NCBI GenBank assembly: GCA_022775045.1 | Contig: JALFLB010000019.1 | Coordinates: forward strand, 1 to 64,000 | DNA from: Agathobacter sp. | GTDB lineage: Bacteria > Bacillota > Clostridia > Lachnospirales > Lachnospiraceae | Reading direction: 5' to 3' | Length of the DNA: 64,000 nt | In this document: positions 1 to 8,857 of the stretch, piece by piece | Numbering within the stretch: the stretch's first letter is position 1 | How the letters are laid out: each line of letters opens with the position of its first letter | Notes under the pieces: model-generated | What the model saw: only the letters and a program-made list of their open reading frames with translations | Database searches by the model: none | What the model was told of the DNA's origin: nothing | Position numbers and translations under genes: made by a program

Positions 1-136
1 CAATGTTGATGCCATATGTAGCTTAGTATATATGGATCTGGGGAGCATTCCACTATTCTCCCCATGCTCCTCGTAACTTATCCACCATATCAGTTCATTA
101 TAAAAATCTTAGATTTTTGTCTTGACAACTGAGCCA
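1..136. other. No gene seen; two small inverted repeats
   Basis: No coding frame with a ribosome binding site is visible. There is a 7-bp inverted repeat (GGAGCAT at 42-48, ATGCTCC at 64-70). A 7-bp AT-rich hairpin at 102-118 (AAAAATC, loop TTA, GATTTTT) lies just past the stop of the minus-strand 7TM gene and could be a weak terminator. Confidence 0.4.
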
Positions 137-865
137 CTATAAATCAAGAACAATATATCCTGTTGTGTTATTCTGCTGCATTGCTACATAAATACTATCA
201 TCTAAGTTATATTGCGATAACTGCATTTGAATAATTACAAAAATGAAACCATCCACAACATATACTGCAGGTATGATTTCAAAAGTCGGGTCAATTGCCC
301 TGCCCATTAAAAATGCAATAATTGTAATACTTTGCAATGCAATCAACAGATATAAATTCTTTTTCGTCACCTGCTTCTTGATAAATGCGATTATTGTAAT
401 AACAATATCCGCAACTATGTACCCATACAAAATTATGTAAAAGAAATTATACCCAATTCCGTGTTCCACAATCAAAGCTGTTGCATCATGAACTCTTCCC
501 ATACGAATGCTCAAATAATAAAAGTTGGAAAATCCAGTTGACAGTACCATTGCATATACTGCTGCAGAAAACAAAATACAGATACACTTAATCCAGCGTT
601 TTAATTTGATATTACATAACGAACACATGCATGCGGCCATAATTGGAGGCATAAAACATCCTCCCAGATAGGTTATCTTATTTGCTAATATTGCTTCCTC
701 TAATGTACTACTCACACCTAATGCCAAATACCCAAAATTCGCCAAACACACTATGATAAGCAATACTTTCAAATAATAACTCGTTTTTTTATCATTATCT
801 CTGTATATAAAAACAGCAAGATTTAGAAAAGATAAAATGAATGTAACAAAATAGTAACTTTTCAT
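137..865 (-). pseudogene. 7TM sensor module, output domain missing
   Basis: The product is 242 residues and almost entirely membrane: about seven hydrophobic segments spread over residues 1-215, in the style of the N-terminal 7TM sensor region of histidine kinases and diguanylate cyclases. In that family the membrane part is followed by a PAS, GGDEF, HD or kinase output domain. Here the frame stops straight after a sequence ending GYIVLDL, which looks like the first strand of a PAS-type domain, and the remaining 136 bases hold no continuation. I therefore call it truncated. The ATG at 865 is preferred over the in-frame TTG at 868 because AGGAG lies seven bases upstream. It follows a response regulator on the same strand and was probably in that operon. 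It could still be a standalone sensor subunit. Confidence 0.5.
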
Positions 866-913
866 CAATTTTCTCCTACCACGCAGAGTCGTTGATTGTC
901 GACAATATATCCA

Positions 914-1663
914 TCACTTCCTGGTAAAAAAATCATCAATCTCCTGCTTAATCTGCTCCGGTGGTGTACTTTTTAAAATATATCCTTCCGGCTTTAGTTC
1001 CATTACCTTCATAATACTTTCTTTATCATTTTTGCTTGTCAAAAACATCACCGGAATATCACTGAATTCCATTTCCGTCCTCATCATCTCCAGAACCTGA
1101 CTTCCGTCTACAACCGGCATTTCATAATCAAGTAATACCAGATCCGGTCGGTTTGTTGCAAGATATTTAATCGCCATAGCACCGGAATTTGCCAGAATCA
1201 CCTGATATTTATCCTCCAGCCATCCCTTCACACTCCGAAGCACCGCCCCTGAGTCATCCACAACCAGGATTTTTTTCTTTACATGTTTTCCATTGCTTTT
1301 GATATAATCATCGATTTTTTTTGCAGAAACCTTCACATCAATCGGTCTTTCAAACACTTCCCTGAGAATATGTTCCTGCATGATTTCCTGTAGGGAAACC
1401 ACATCCTCACCAATATAAAAGACAGGGAGGTCCTCTTCCACTGCTTTACCACGCAAATACACCAGTTCCTGCGTATAGCCATTGACATCACTCTCCATAT
1501 ACAGCAATACTGCCTCAAAATTATTCCCTAATTGGGAAAGCTTCTGCACATCAAGCTCTGTCAGTGTCACCAGATATCCATATTCCTTAAGCTGCTCTGC
1601 AATTGCTCTTGATAAAAACCCGCTTTTCTCTGTCACAATCAGGACTTCCTGCTTATTTCCCAT
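914..1663 (-). CDS. Response regulator with C-terminal receiver domain
   Basis: 249 residues. Residues about 1-115 form a divergent receiver-like domain with no clear phospho-acceptor. Residues about 128-249 are a canonical receiver: KKILVVDDSG carries the acidic pair, LVLLDYEMPVVDG the phospho-acceptor Asp, MFLTSK the conserved Thr or Ser, and the Lys sits in YILKS. There is no DNA-binding or enzymatic output domain, so it probably acts by protein contact or as a phosphate sink for the hybrid kinase encoded just upstream. The start at 1663 (MGNKQ) is chosen over an in-frame ATG at 1693 because AAAGGA lies eight bases before it. It begins five bases past the kinase stop, so the two are translationally linked. 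Confidence 0.8.
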   Translation of the reverse strand: MGNKQEVLIVTEKSGFLSRAIAEQLKEYGYLVTLTELDVQKLSQLGNNFEAVLLYMESDVNGYTQELVYLRGKAVEEDLPVFYIGEDVVSLQEIMQEHILREVFERPIDVKVSAKKIDDYIKSNGKHVKKKILVVDDSGAVLRSVKGWLEDKYQVILANSGAMAIKYLATNRPDLVLLDYEMPVVDGSQVLEMMRTEMEFSDIPVMFLTSKNDKESIMKVMELKPEGYILKSTPPEQIKQEIDDFFTRK

Positions 1664-1667
1664 AATT

Positions 1668-4463
1668 TTATTTCCTTTCTGAAAGTTTTTCACACATTTC
1701 CTGCGTCAGTCTAATGATATCCTCCATAGCCACATCCGCCACATAGGCTTCCAACTGCTGAACCATGGGCTTCATATCCTTCGGAAATGCATATGTCTTA
1801 AGTTCCTTCATGGTGCTATCGGCTTCGTCCAGATTGAAGGTGTCCACAGCATCATGCAAGTGCATCAATGTCTCCCTCATTGTCTCGACAGAAACTGAAA
1901 GCTCATTTTCTTCAGGTGTTTGGGCATACTCCGAAAGCACGCTTTTATAGCTTTTATATAAACCAAGAAGTTTAGGCATCTCCTGCTCAATCTCTTCCTT
2001 TTTTTCCTCATTTCCAAGCTGCTCCATTCTGTAAAATGATTTGGACAGCTCCATTGCACCAATCATTCTTGCTGTATTCTTAAGTGCATGTACTTCAATT
2101 GTAAAATCACGAATTTTATGGTCTGCAAGGCACTGCTCCAACTTAGCACTTTTCGGATCTATCAGTCTGTAAAAATCCCCCAGCAATTCGCCAAAAAGTT
2201 CCAGCGATCCACAATTTCGAATTCCCTCCGCCACATCAAGTCCTTCGATTACCGGTATTTCTTGGGTACTTTTCACTGAGTCGGTTTTGAATTCCTCCGA
2301 AATTATCATCATGTCTTTCGGAAGCCATTTTCTTATACAGGCTCCAAGTTCCTTTTCCCGAATGGGTTTTGCAACAAAATCATTCATCATCCCTTGAAGA
2401 AACATCTCCTTTGCCTCCGCTGTTGCATTGGCAGAGAGTGCAACAATCGGCAGCCTCTGGTAGTCTTCCCCCTCCAGCTTCCGGATTTCTGCAGTAGCCT
2501 CAATTCCATCCATGACCGGCATCATATGATCCATGAAAACGATCTCATAATGCTTCTGCTTCACCATCTGCAAAGCCTGTTTTCCGTTTTCCGCTGTATC
2601 AATCTGCATATGATATGGAGCCAATAGCCCTTTTGCCACTTTTAGATTCATTTCATTATCATCCACCACAAGAATATGTGCATGAGGCGCTGTAAAATTC
2701 TGCTCCTCCGATGATTTCCGTACAAAAACCTGTGACTCACCATTTAAAAGCTGGCAGAAGTTCAAACTATATATTGGCTTATTGATAACCGTAAACGATA
2801 GATCTGATACCGTTTCAAGCATGGGATTTTGCATCACACAAACTTTTCCCCCTGCTTCTTCCAGGCATTTTCGCTCATCTTCAGATACACTTTTTGCTTC
2901 ATCTGTGATCAAAAAATCAACCATATTTCTCTGTATTGTATCCATGCAGACACATTCGACCTGATAGGAAGCGGCCAGTTTTCTCAACTGTTCCCTCAAT
3001 GCTTCGCTTGCAATGCGATAGCCGACTTTGCATTTACTTCCCGCAGCCCTTTTCAATCTGGCTGCCGGTGTCCAATTCTCAACTTTCTGTGGAACCGTAA
3101 ATGAAAAGATACTCCCCTCTCCGTAGATACTTTTTACTCCAATCTCACCATGCATCAACTCTACAAGCTGCTTTGAAATTGCAAGTCCTAACCCGGTTCC
3201 TTCTTTCCCGTGATTCCGTTTCGTATCTACCTGTTGGAAAGACCCAAACAGTTTTCCAAGATCCTCTTCTCTAATTCCCTGTCCTGTATCCTCTACAGAA
3301 AAAACCAGGTTGATCACTTCCTCCTGAACAACTTCTGTTTCCACCTTCAATTTTACGAACCCTCTCTCCGTAAATTTGATGGCATTATTCATAAGATTAA
3401 TCACCACCTGCCGAAGACGCTTTTCATCCCCATATAGTCGGGTTGGCATAGCCGGGTCAATATCGTACAAAAGCTCTACCTGTTTTTCTCCAATTCGATT
3501 CAGAAAAATCATAGAAACATCATGAAACATGGACATCGGCTCATATGACTCCTCCACAATCTCAAGCTTTCCGGACTCTATCTTGGAAAAATCAAGAATA
3601 TCATTGATAATTGTAAGCAATGCATCTCCCGAATTTTTGATATTGTCCAGATATTCCCTCGTATTTGCAGGTAAATCTTCCCGAAGAAGAATATCTGTCA
3701 TCCCCACAATCGCATTCATCGGCGTTCGAATTTCATGGGACATATTGGATAAAAACTGCGATTTAGCGGCATTAGCCTCATCCGCCCGCTCTTTCTCTTC
3801 TTTCAGCATTTCCATCAACAGCACATCCGGACTTTCCACCGTCAGAAAGAAAGCAAGATTGATTAATGTTATGGCCAGACCACTAATCAGCGCTGTTGGA
3901 AAAACTGATTGATATATAAGCACAAGAATCTGAATTAAAAATGCCAACATCACAACATATCTCTTTTTGGGATTCATCTCATTCCAGTGCCGCAGCATGT
4001 TCACAACAATACATACAATGTAAAATGCACTAATTCCATGCACCGTATATACAGCCGGTCCCCACGAATAATTCCCCTGCGGAGTCTCAATATATTCAAG
4101 CGGGAGAACTACCAATCCCAACCACGCAATCCAAACCGGTATCGCAGCAAGCCAGAGCCTCATTTTACTGATATGTTCATCATTGATGAGCACAAAACTA
4201 TAGAGGTAGCAGACAAAAATCTCCATAATCAGACTTCCAAGAAACAACGTATGGGCAAGTCTGTTCTCCCATGCAGGAACCAAATCCAGATGATTTACCA
4301 TGTAAACAGTAAGCATATCAAACAACAGGTTAAACACCGTCGTCCCAAGTGACAAGGAAAAAAGTATATGTGAATAGGACCTTACTCTTTTAGCTGAAAA
4401 ATACACAGTAGCAATAAACAGGACAATAATCACACACCCAATCTGTAACTTACAATCTCCCAT
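1668..4463 (-). CDS. Hybrid sensor histidine kinase with receiver and Hpt
   Basis: 931 residues. Residues 1 to about 215 carry about seven membrane segments (7TM sensor type). A linker leads to the HisKA dimerisation helix with SHEIRTPMNAIVGM and its phospho-His near residue 245. The HATPase domain follows (N box VVINLMNNAIKFTERG, G boxes VEDTGQGI and GTGLGLAISK). A degenerate and then a full receiver follow (HILVVDDNEMN, IVFMDHMMPVMDG, LSANA), ending with an Hpt domain (VHALKNTARMIGA, conserved His). This is a complete in-cis His-Asp-His phosphorelay at the membrane. AAGGGG precedes the ATG. Its likely partner is the receiver protein downstream. The stimulus is unknown. Confidence 0.9.
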   Translation of the reverse strand: MGDCKLQIGCVIIVLFIATVYFSAKRVRSYSHILFSLSLGTTVFNLLFDMLTVYMVNHLDLVPAWENRLAHTLFLGSLIMEIFVCYLYSFVLINDEHISKMRLWLAAIPVWIAWLGLVVLPLEYIETPQGNYSWGPAVYTVHGISAFYIVCIVVNMLRHWNEMNPKKRYVVMLAFLIQILVLIYQSVFPTALISGLAITLINLAFFLTVESPDVLLMEMLKEEKERADEANAAKSQFLSNMSHEIRTPMNAIVGMTDILLREDLPANTREYLDNIKNSGDALLTIINDILDFSKIESGKLEIVEESYEPMSMFHDVSMIFLNRIGEKQVELLYDIDPAMPTRLYGDEKRLRQVVINLMNNAIKFTERGFVKLKVETEVVQEEVINLVFSVEDTGQGIREEDLGKLFGSFQQVDTKRNHGKEGTGLGLAISKQLVELMHGEIGVKSIYGEGSIFSFTVPQKVENWTPAARLKRAAGSKCKVGYRIASEALREQLRKLAASYQVECVCMDTIQRNMVDFLITDEAKSVSEDERKCLEEAGGKVCVMQNPMLETVSDLSFTVINKPIYSLNFCQLLNGESQVFVRKSSEEQNFTAPHAHILVVDDNEMNLKVAKGLLAPYHMQIDTAENGKQALQMVKQKHYEIVFMDHMMPVMDGIEATAEIRKLEGEDYQRLPIVALSANATAEAKEMFLQGMMNDFVAKPIREKELGACIRKWLPKDMMIISEEFKTDSVKSTQEIPVIEGLDVAEGIRNCGSLELFGELLGDFYRLIDPKSAKLEQCLADHKIRDFTIEVHALKNTARMIGAMELSKSFYRMEQLGNEEKKEEIEQEMPKLLGLYKSYKSVLSEYAQTPEENELSVSVETMRETLMHLHDAVDTFNLDEADSTMKELKTYAFPKDMKPMVQQLEAYVADVAMEDIIRLTQEMCEKLSERK

Positions 4464-4558
4464 AAAACCCCTTCTTATTTAGCAAAAAGAACCGTATCTC
4501 TTCCTAAAAGGAGGAGTAAGCGGTTCATTCAAAGTAGCTCTTCAATTATTATATCATA
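4464..4558. other. Short intergenic region with imperfect hairpin
   Basis: Between the ABC ATPase stop and the hybrid kinase start. GAACCG at about 4489 and CGGTTC at about 4521 bracket an imperfect AGGA/TCCT hairpin with loop AAAA. A weak terminator or leader structure is possible; I see no clear promoter. Confidence 0.3.
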
Positions 4559-5674
4559 TTATTTCTTCATTTCATAGGGAAAATTTCCCACCTTTCCTGC
4601 CTCCTCTGCATACGCAAGCAATTCTTCATTGGCCTTATCCAGTAAGCCAAATTTCTCCCTGCAGCAGATTACCTGTTTACACTCATCCAGCTTCTTCTTT
4701 GCCTCCTCAAACAATTCCTTTGGGATTGGCTCAAATGCCTCTGCCGCAACAACCTCTGCCGCCAACGCAAGCGCCACCGGATAATCCAGATCATTTTCAA
4801 ACAGGATACCCGTCACAAATGGAATTTTATCCCGCTGCAGCCTACGGTATACACTTTTTCCGGTCCCACCGCCGGCAATTACAAACACTTCCGGCGTTCC
4901 CTGCGCGGCCTGCAGTTCCATCTGACTGTTTGCTTCATCAAATCTTCCGATTTCAATATCGAATAAAGATTGAATATATCCCGGTTGAAAAACATTCTCC
5001 GGTGTTCCAAAACACTCCACATATTCTCCTTTCACACATAAAACACGATCCGAAATGCGCTGTGCCAGTTCCAATTCATGAAGTGACATGATTACGGTCA
5101 GTCTCTTTTTTCTACACAATTCCTGGAGAATAGAAAGAAATTCCAATTTATATTTTATGTCCAAAAAAGATGTCGGCTCATCCAAAATCAGGATTTCCGG
5201 CTCCTGACAGATTGCTCTTGCAAGCATCACACGCTGTCTCTGTCCGTCGCTGACTTTGGTAAAATCCTGATTCTTAATTTCTGTGACATGAACCAGCTCC
5301 ATCGCCTCATTCACTGCTTGTCGATCCTCCCGGGACAGAATCCCAAACCGTCCGGTATAGGGATATCTGCCTGTAGCAACGGCATCCGCACAGGTCATCA
5401 TCTCCGTCTGCAGTTTTTCAGTAAAAACCACTGCCATACTCCGTGAAAGCTCTACACCTGACAACCCGGCCAGATCTTTCTTATCCAGATACACCACACC
5501 GTCAATAAGATGTAGTTGTCTGGCAATACTTTTTAATATGGTGGATTTTCCAGATCCGTTGGGACCGATAAGCGTAAGTATTTCCCCCTTATCTAAATGA
5601 ATTGTAATATCCCGAATAAGTGGCGTCCCCTGATAGCCGACACTCATCTGCTTTGTCTGAAAATAATATTCCAT
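4559..5674 (-). CDS. FecE/BtuD-type ABC ATPase with extra C-terminal domain
   Basis: 371 residues. The first 250 or so form a FecE/HmuV/BtuD-class ATPase: Walker A GPNGSGKST near residues 37-45, Q-loop region around VVFTEKL, signature VSDGQRQRV near 142, Walker B ILILDEPTS near 164, and switch His in SLHELEL. It should drive the FecCD permease encoded upstream. The last 110 or so residues are an extension absent from ordinary members (which run about 250-270 aa): it starts EVFVIAGGGTGKS, is followed by alanine- and glutamate-rich helices, and contains a CC pair. The start at 5674 has GAGAGG seven bases upstream. The preceding intergenic gap is filled by an interspersed hairpin repeat. Substrate (cobalamin, heme or a precursor) is inferred from the operon. 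Confidence 0.85.
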   Translation of the reverse strand: MEYYFQTKQMSVGYQGTPLIRDITIHLDKGEILTLIGPNGSGKSTILKSIARQLHLIDGVVYLDKKDLAGLSGVELSRSMAVVFTEKLQTEMMTCADAVATGRYPYTGRFGILSREDRQAVNEAMELVHVTEIKNQDFTKVSDGQRQRVMLARAICQEPEILILDEPTSFLDIKYKLEFLSILQELCRKKRLTVIMSLHELELAQRISDRVLCVKGEYVECFGTPENVFQPGYIQSLFDIEIGRFDEANSQMELQAAQGTPEVFVIAGGGTGKSVYRRLQRDKIPFVTGILFENDLDYPVALALAAEVVAAEAFEPIPKELFEEAKKKLDECKQVICCREKFGLLDKANEELLAYAEEAGKVGNFPYEMKK

Positions 5675-5693
5675 TATTCAACCTCTCTTGACG

Positions 5694-5777
5694 AACATCG
5701 GTCCATGCATAATTTGCCTTCGGCAAATGGACCGACGCTACATGTCAAGTTTTCATAGAAAACTTGACACAATCGAC
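5694..5777 (-). repeat. Two-hairpin intergenic repeat, copy 1
   Basis: 84-base element between the FecCD permease stop and the ATPase start. Hairpin A is TGTCAAGTTTTC, loop ATA, GAAAACTTGACA. Hairpin B has outer arms CGGTCCAT/ATGGACCG and inner arms ATTTGCC/GGCAAAT. The same two hairpins and flanks (AACATCGG ... AATCGAC) recur at 45469-45581 before clpB. In both places the element ends about 20 bases before a start codon, leaving just the ribosome binding site. It is read in the same direction as the downstream gene. Confidence 0.85.
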
Positions 5778-5780
5778 GCA

Positions 5781-6776
5781 TTATTTTCTACGTTTGATCA
5801 TGACAGCCAGCACAATCGGTGCTCCAAACACAGCTGTCACGGTACTGATACTCAGTTCTGTCGGTGCAAGAAGAGTCCTTGCGAGGAGATCGCAGAACAG
5901 GCAGAATACACTGCCACCAAGGAAACAGGCCGGAATCATCCAGATTGGTTCCGCAGTACCGAAAAGCTTTTTAACCAAATGCGGCACTGCAATCCCCACA
6001 AACGATATCGGTCCCGCAAAGGCTACAATACAAGCCGATAAAATACTGGATAAAAGAACAAGCCACACCCGAAGAAGGCGAACATTGACCCCCATATTTT
6101 TTGCATATGTTTCACCAAGCTGATAGGCACTAAGCGGTTTTGACAATAAAAAAATTACCACAAACGTAATTGCAACCACAAACGCCATTACTTTCACATT
6201 CTCCCACGTCATCCCGGAAAAACTCCCCTGCGACCAATTATGGAGATTGACGATGTCCGCATCATCCGCAAAGGTTACCACCAGCTCTGTAACTGCCGAA
6301 CAGATGTAACCAATCATAACCCCACTGATAACCAGCATAGACATATTGTTGATTCTTCTGGATACAAGCAATACGAATCCCATCGACATCATCGCTCCAA
6401 TAAATGCAGCAAGAATCATAGCCATCGAGGAAACATGAATTGCTTTCCCCAACAGAAAAACCATCACAAGTGCCACAACCATTTTGGCTCCGGAGGAGAT
6501 ACCAAGCACAAACGGGCCTGCAATCGGATTGTGAAAAAATGTCTGCAGAAGATATCCGGTAAGTGCCAGTGCCCCACCGAGAATCAGCACCGCCGTTGCT
6601 CTCGGCATACGAATATCCCACACGATTCTGCGCATTGTCTGATTGCATGCAATATCACTGAAATGGAACTTAACACTGCCAATACAGATATTGAGCGCAA
6701 AAAGAACCGCCACACCAGCTACAAGCACCACACATGAGACAATATATCTTTGTTTTCTCTTTTGGATTCTGTCCAA
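5781..6776 (-). CDS. FecCD/BtuC-family ABC permease
   Basis: 331 residues with about nine to ten hydrophobic segments. Family landmarks: the RMPRATAVLILGGALALTGY start of the transport core, FFHNPIAGPFVLGISSGA, and near the end GPISFVGIAVPHLVKKLFG, which is the coupling-helix region that contacts the ATPase. FecCD members import iron-siderophores, heme or cobalamin. Here the cobalamin riboswitch heading the operon favours a corrinoid or tetrapyrrole. A GTG at 6782 is too close to AAAGGAG; the in-frame TTG at 6776, eight bases from it, is a better start. The neighbouring lipoprotein is the matching binding protein. A single permease implies a homodimer. Confidence 0.87.
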   Translation of the reverse strand: MDRIQKRKQRYIVSCVVLVAGVAVLFALNICIGSVKFHFSDIACNQTMRRIVWDIRMPRATAVLILGGALALTGYLLQTFFHNPIAGPFVLGISSGAKMVVALVMVFLLGKAIHVSSMAMILAAFIGAMMSMGFVLLVSRRINNMSMLVISGVMIGYICSAVTELVVTFADDADIVNLHNWSQGSFSGMTWENVKVMAFVVAITFVVIFLLSKPLSAYQLGETYAKNMGVNVRLLRVWLVLLSSILSACIVAFAGPISFVGIAVPHLVKKLFGTAEPIWMIPACFLGGSVFCLFCDLLARTLLAPTELSISTVTAVFGAPIVLAVMIKRRK

Positions 6777-6809
6777 CTCCACTTCTCCTTTTCCAGTATC
6801 TGAGCCATC

Positions 6810-7958
6810 TTATTCCAGATGAAAAAGATACCTCATCTGTTCCTCATCCTCTCCCTGAAGCATCGCATGGATATCTCCGATCAGGTATCCCGTGGAAAGA
6901 GACTGCTGGTACAGGTCATTTGTTGTACACCACACATTTCCCTCCTTCACGGCTTTAAAATCTGCCAGAAGTTCGCATTTATCCAACAATTCCTCTACGT
7001 TTGAGACTCCACCGTCAATTGAACTATTATAGATCAGATAATCTGCATTTCTGGCTCCATTATAGAACTCTTCCACCTGCATATTCACTGTAGAACGTCT
7101 GCTATCAGGATCACCAAGATCTTCAAAAATGTATTTCCCACCTGCCAGTTCAATCATTTTCGGAACATAATCGGAAGATTGCCGCACCTGCACCAGCCCA
7201 TTCGATGTGACAAAAAAGAAAGCCACTGTCTTGTCCGTTTTTTCATCCACTGACACCTGCTCAAGAATCCGGGTCTGTTCATCAAAAATTTTCTCTGCTT
7301 CCTGTTCTTTTCCCAGCAATGCCCCGAAAAATTTTACCCACTCCACACGCCCCAGTGGATGAGATTCGTAGCTGGAATACTCAATCATAACCGGAATACC
7401 AAAATCCTCAAGTTTTTCCACCACCTCCGGTGCATGGGTAATCATGGTATTCTCAATCACAAGTGAACACCCTTTGGACACGATCAGTTCATAGTCTGGC
7501 TTGTTATATTTTCCGGCATAAAGCATATCTCCCTTTTCCATTGCCTCTTTTGCCTCTTCAATATACCAGCCATCCTTCTTCTGACCTGAAAACATAATTG
7601 CATCCACCTCATCTAATGCAGAAAAAATATCCATAACAGAAGAAGCAACCAGATACAAATTCTGTATCGGCCGCTGAATTACCACAATTTTATCATCCAG
7701 ATGTTCTGGTACCGGCTTCCCTTCCGGCACAACCAGATACTTTGCTCCATCCCTTGTCGTAGTCAGCATCGTATAGCCGCCTTCATAATAATCTACATTA
7801 AAATTTTCAGCATACTTCAATTCCATACTGCTGTCATATACCAGCTCCGGATCCGCTTCCGAAAAAACTCCGGAAGCGGAAGAAGGACTGCCGCAGCTGC
7901 ACAGCCCCAACAGTCCTAACATAAATGAAGCAATTATCATTGCCTTTCTTCCATTCAT
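6810..7958 (-). CDS. FecB/BtuF-like substrate-binding lipoprotein
   Basis: 382 residues. The N-terminus MNGRKAMIIASFMLGLLGLCSCG is a lipoprotein signal with lipobox LCSC, so the mature protein is anchored outside the membrane. The body fits the periplasmic-binding TroA/FecB fold: a lobe with VVIQRPIQNLYLVASSVMDIFSALDEVDAIMFSG, a central helix, then a lobe with KTVAFFFVTSNGLVQVR and NADYLIYNSS. It should deliver its ligand to the FecCD permease that starts 34 bases downstream. The ribosome site is GAGG, about 11 bases before the ATG. Ligand not determinable; operon control by a cobalamin riboswitch points to a corrinoid or porphyrin. Confidence 0.82.
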   Translation of the reverse strand: MNGRKAMIIASFMLGLLGLCSCGSPSSASGVFSEADPELVYDSSMELKYAENFNVDYYEGGYTMLTTTRDGAKYLVVPEGKPVPEHLDDKIVVIQRPIQNLYLVASSVMDIFSALDEVDAIMFSGQKKDGWYIEEAKEAMEKGDMLYAGKYNKPDYELIVSKGCSLVIENTMITHAPEVVEKLEDFGIPVMIEYSSYESHPLGRVEWVKFFGALLGKEQEAEKIFDEQTRILEQVSVDEKTDKTVAFFFVTSNGLVQVRQSSDYVPKMIELAGGKYIFEDLGDPDSRRSTVNMQVEEFYNGARNADYLIYNSSIDGGVSNVEELLDKCELLADFKAVKEGNVWCTTNDLYQQSLSTGYLIGDIHAMLQGEDEEQMRYLFHLE

Positions 7959-7971
7959 TGTTTCATTTCCC

Positions 7972-8832
7972 TCACTCGGCCGGTTTCATCGTATCTGAAT
8001 GAAACGTCAGCGTATACTCAATTTCATGAGGCTTGCTCATCGCCACCGTATCACCAATCACATTCATCGGTTCATCAAATGCTGCCACCGGTATATCAAA
8101 TACAGAATTTTCCTCCGTACTAACCGGAAGATACTTCTGCCCATCCACCATCATATAATCATAATTTGGACTGCTCCACATTATGGTTGCAGTCACTTTC
8201 CCCTCTGCCACTGTAATTGTTGCCGGGGACGCAACCCAGGCTTTTCCACTTCCCCCTTCAAAGGTAAGTTCCATCGTATAAGTGCCATCTTCAAGATCAG
8301 CGGTTCCGTCCGTCTTATTCTCCACCGGTTCCGGGTTGGATACGCTTACCTTGTGATCATACCATATTCCTTTGGTTCCAATCAACGCCAGATCAAATTC
8401 CACATCCAGAGCAGGAACCGGCACATCAAAGCCATGAACTTCCTCTGCCATACCATCGCTGTAAGTAACCGTATCCACGCTGGGATCAAGCAGCTTTGCC
8501 CCATCCTTTTTTGCATCCTCGGCAAGTCCCGGAAAAAGATTTACAATATTCCTGGAAGTCAGGGAAATGTGAATTGTCATATCTCCATCCTTTACCGTCA
8601 GCGTGCCCTTACCTTCACAGGCCTCATTTACACGAAACATCGTACTGTCCGTATGAAAATCTGCCGTGTAAGTTCCGTCCGCAAGTACATTCTCCGTCTC
8701 ATCCTGTATCTCCACAGCAGCAACTTCAGTCTGTGTATTTAACTGTTCCGCATTTTCTTTTTCCACACATCCGGTAAAAACCGTGCAAATAAGCAGTACC
8801 GCCGCAAGTATTGTCACCTTTTTCTTCTTCAT
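7972..8832 (-). CDS. Lipoprotein with two NEAT-like beta modules
   Basis: 286 residues. MKKKKVTILAAVLLICTVFTGC is a lipoprotein signal. Two modules follow, each opening with (A/E)DGTYT: one at roughly residues 52-165 (DGTYTADFHTDS, LTVKDGDMTIHISL) and one at roughly 180-286 (EDGTYTMELTFEGG, ITVAEGKVTATIMWSS). The pattern of a DGTYT strand, a VxxGKxT strand and aromatic residues near YDYMMVDGQKY resembles heme-binding NEAT domains, but this is a visual match only. It lies between the exported chelatase and the binding protein, so a role in surface capture or handover of a tetrapyrrole is inferred. The start at 8832 has GGAG about ten bases upstream; an ATG at 8853 has none. Confidence 0.65.
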   Translation of the reverse strand: MKKKKVTILAAVLLICTVFTGCVEKENAEQLNTQTEVAAVEIQDETENVLADGTYTADFHTDSTMFRVNEACEGKGTLTVKDGDMTIHISLTSRNIVNLFPGLAEDAKKDGAKLLDPSVDTVTYSDGMAEEVHGFDVPVPALDVEFDLALIGTKGIWYDHKVSVSNPEPVENKTDGTADLEDGTYTMELTFEGGSGKAWVASPATITVAEGKVTATIMWSSPNYDYMMVDGQKYLPVSTEENSVFDIPVAAFDEPMNVIGDTVAMSKPHEIEYTLTFHSDTMKPAE

Positions 8833-8857
8833 CACTTCTGTTCTCCAATCCATATAA

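Noticed and set aside
5688-6123. Two plus-strand open frames opposite the FecCD permease
   Set aside because: They are antisense to a clear permease and run through the hairpin repeat; no ribosome site or family resemblance.
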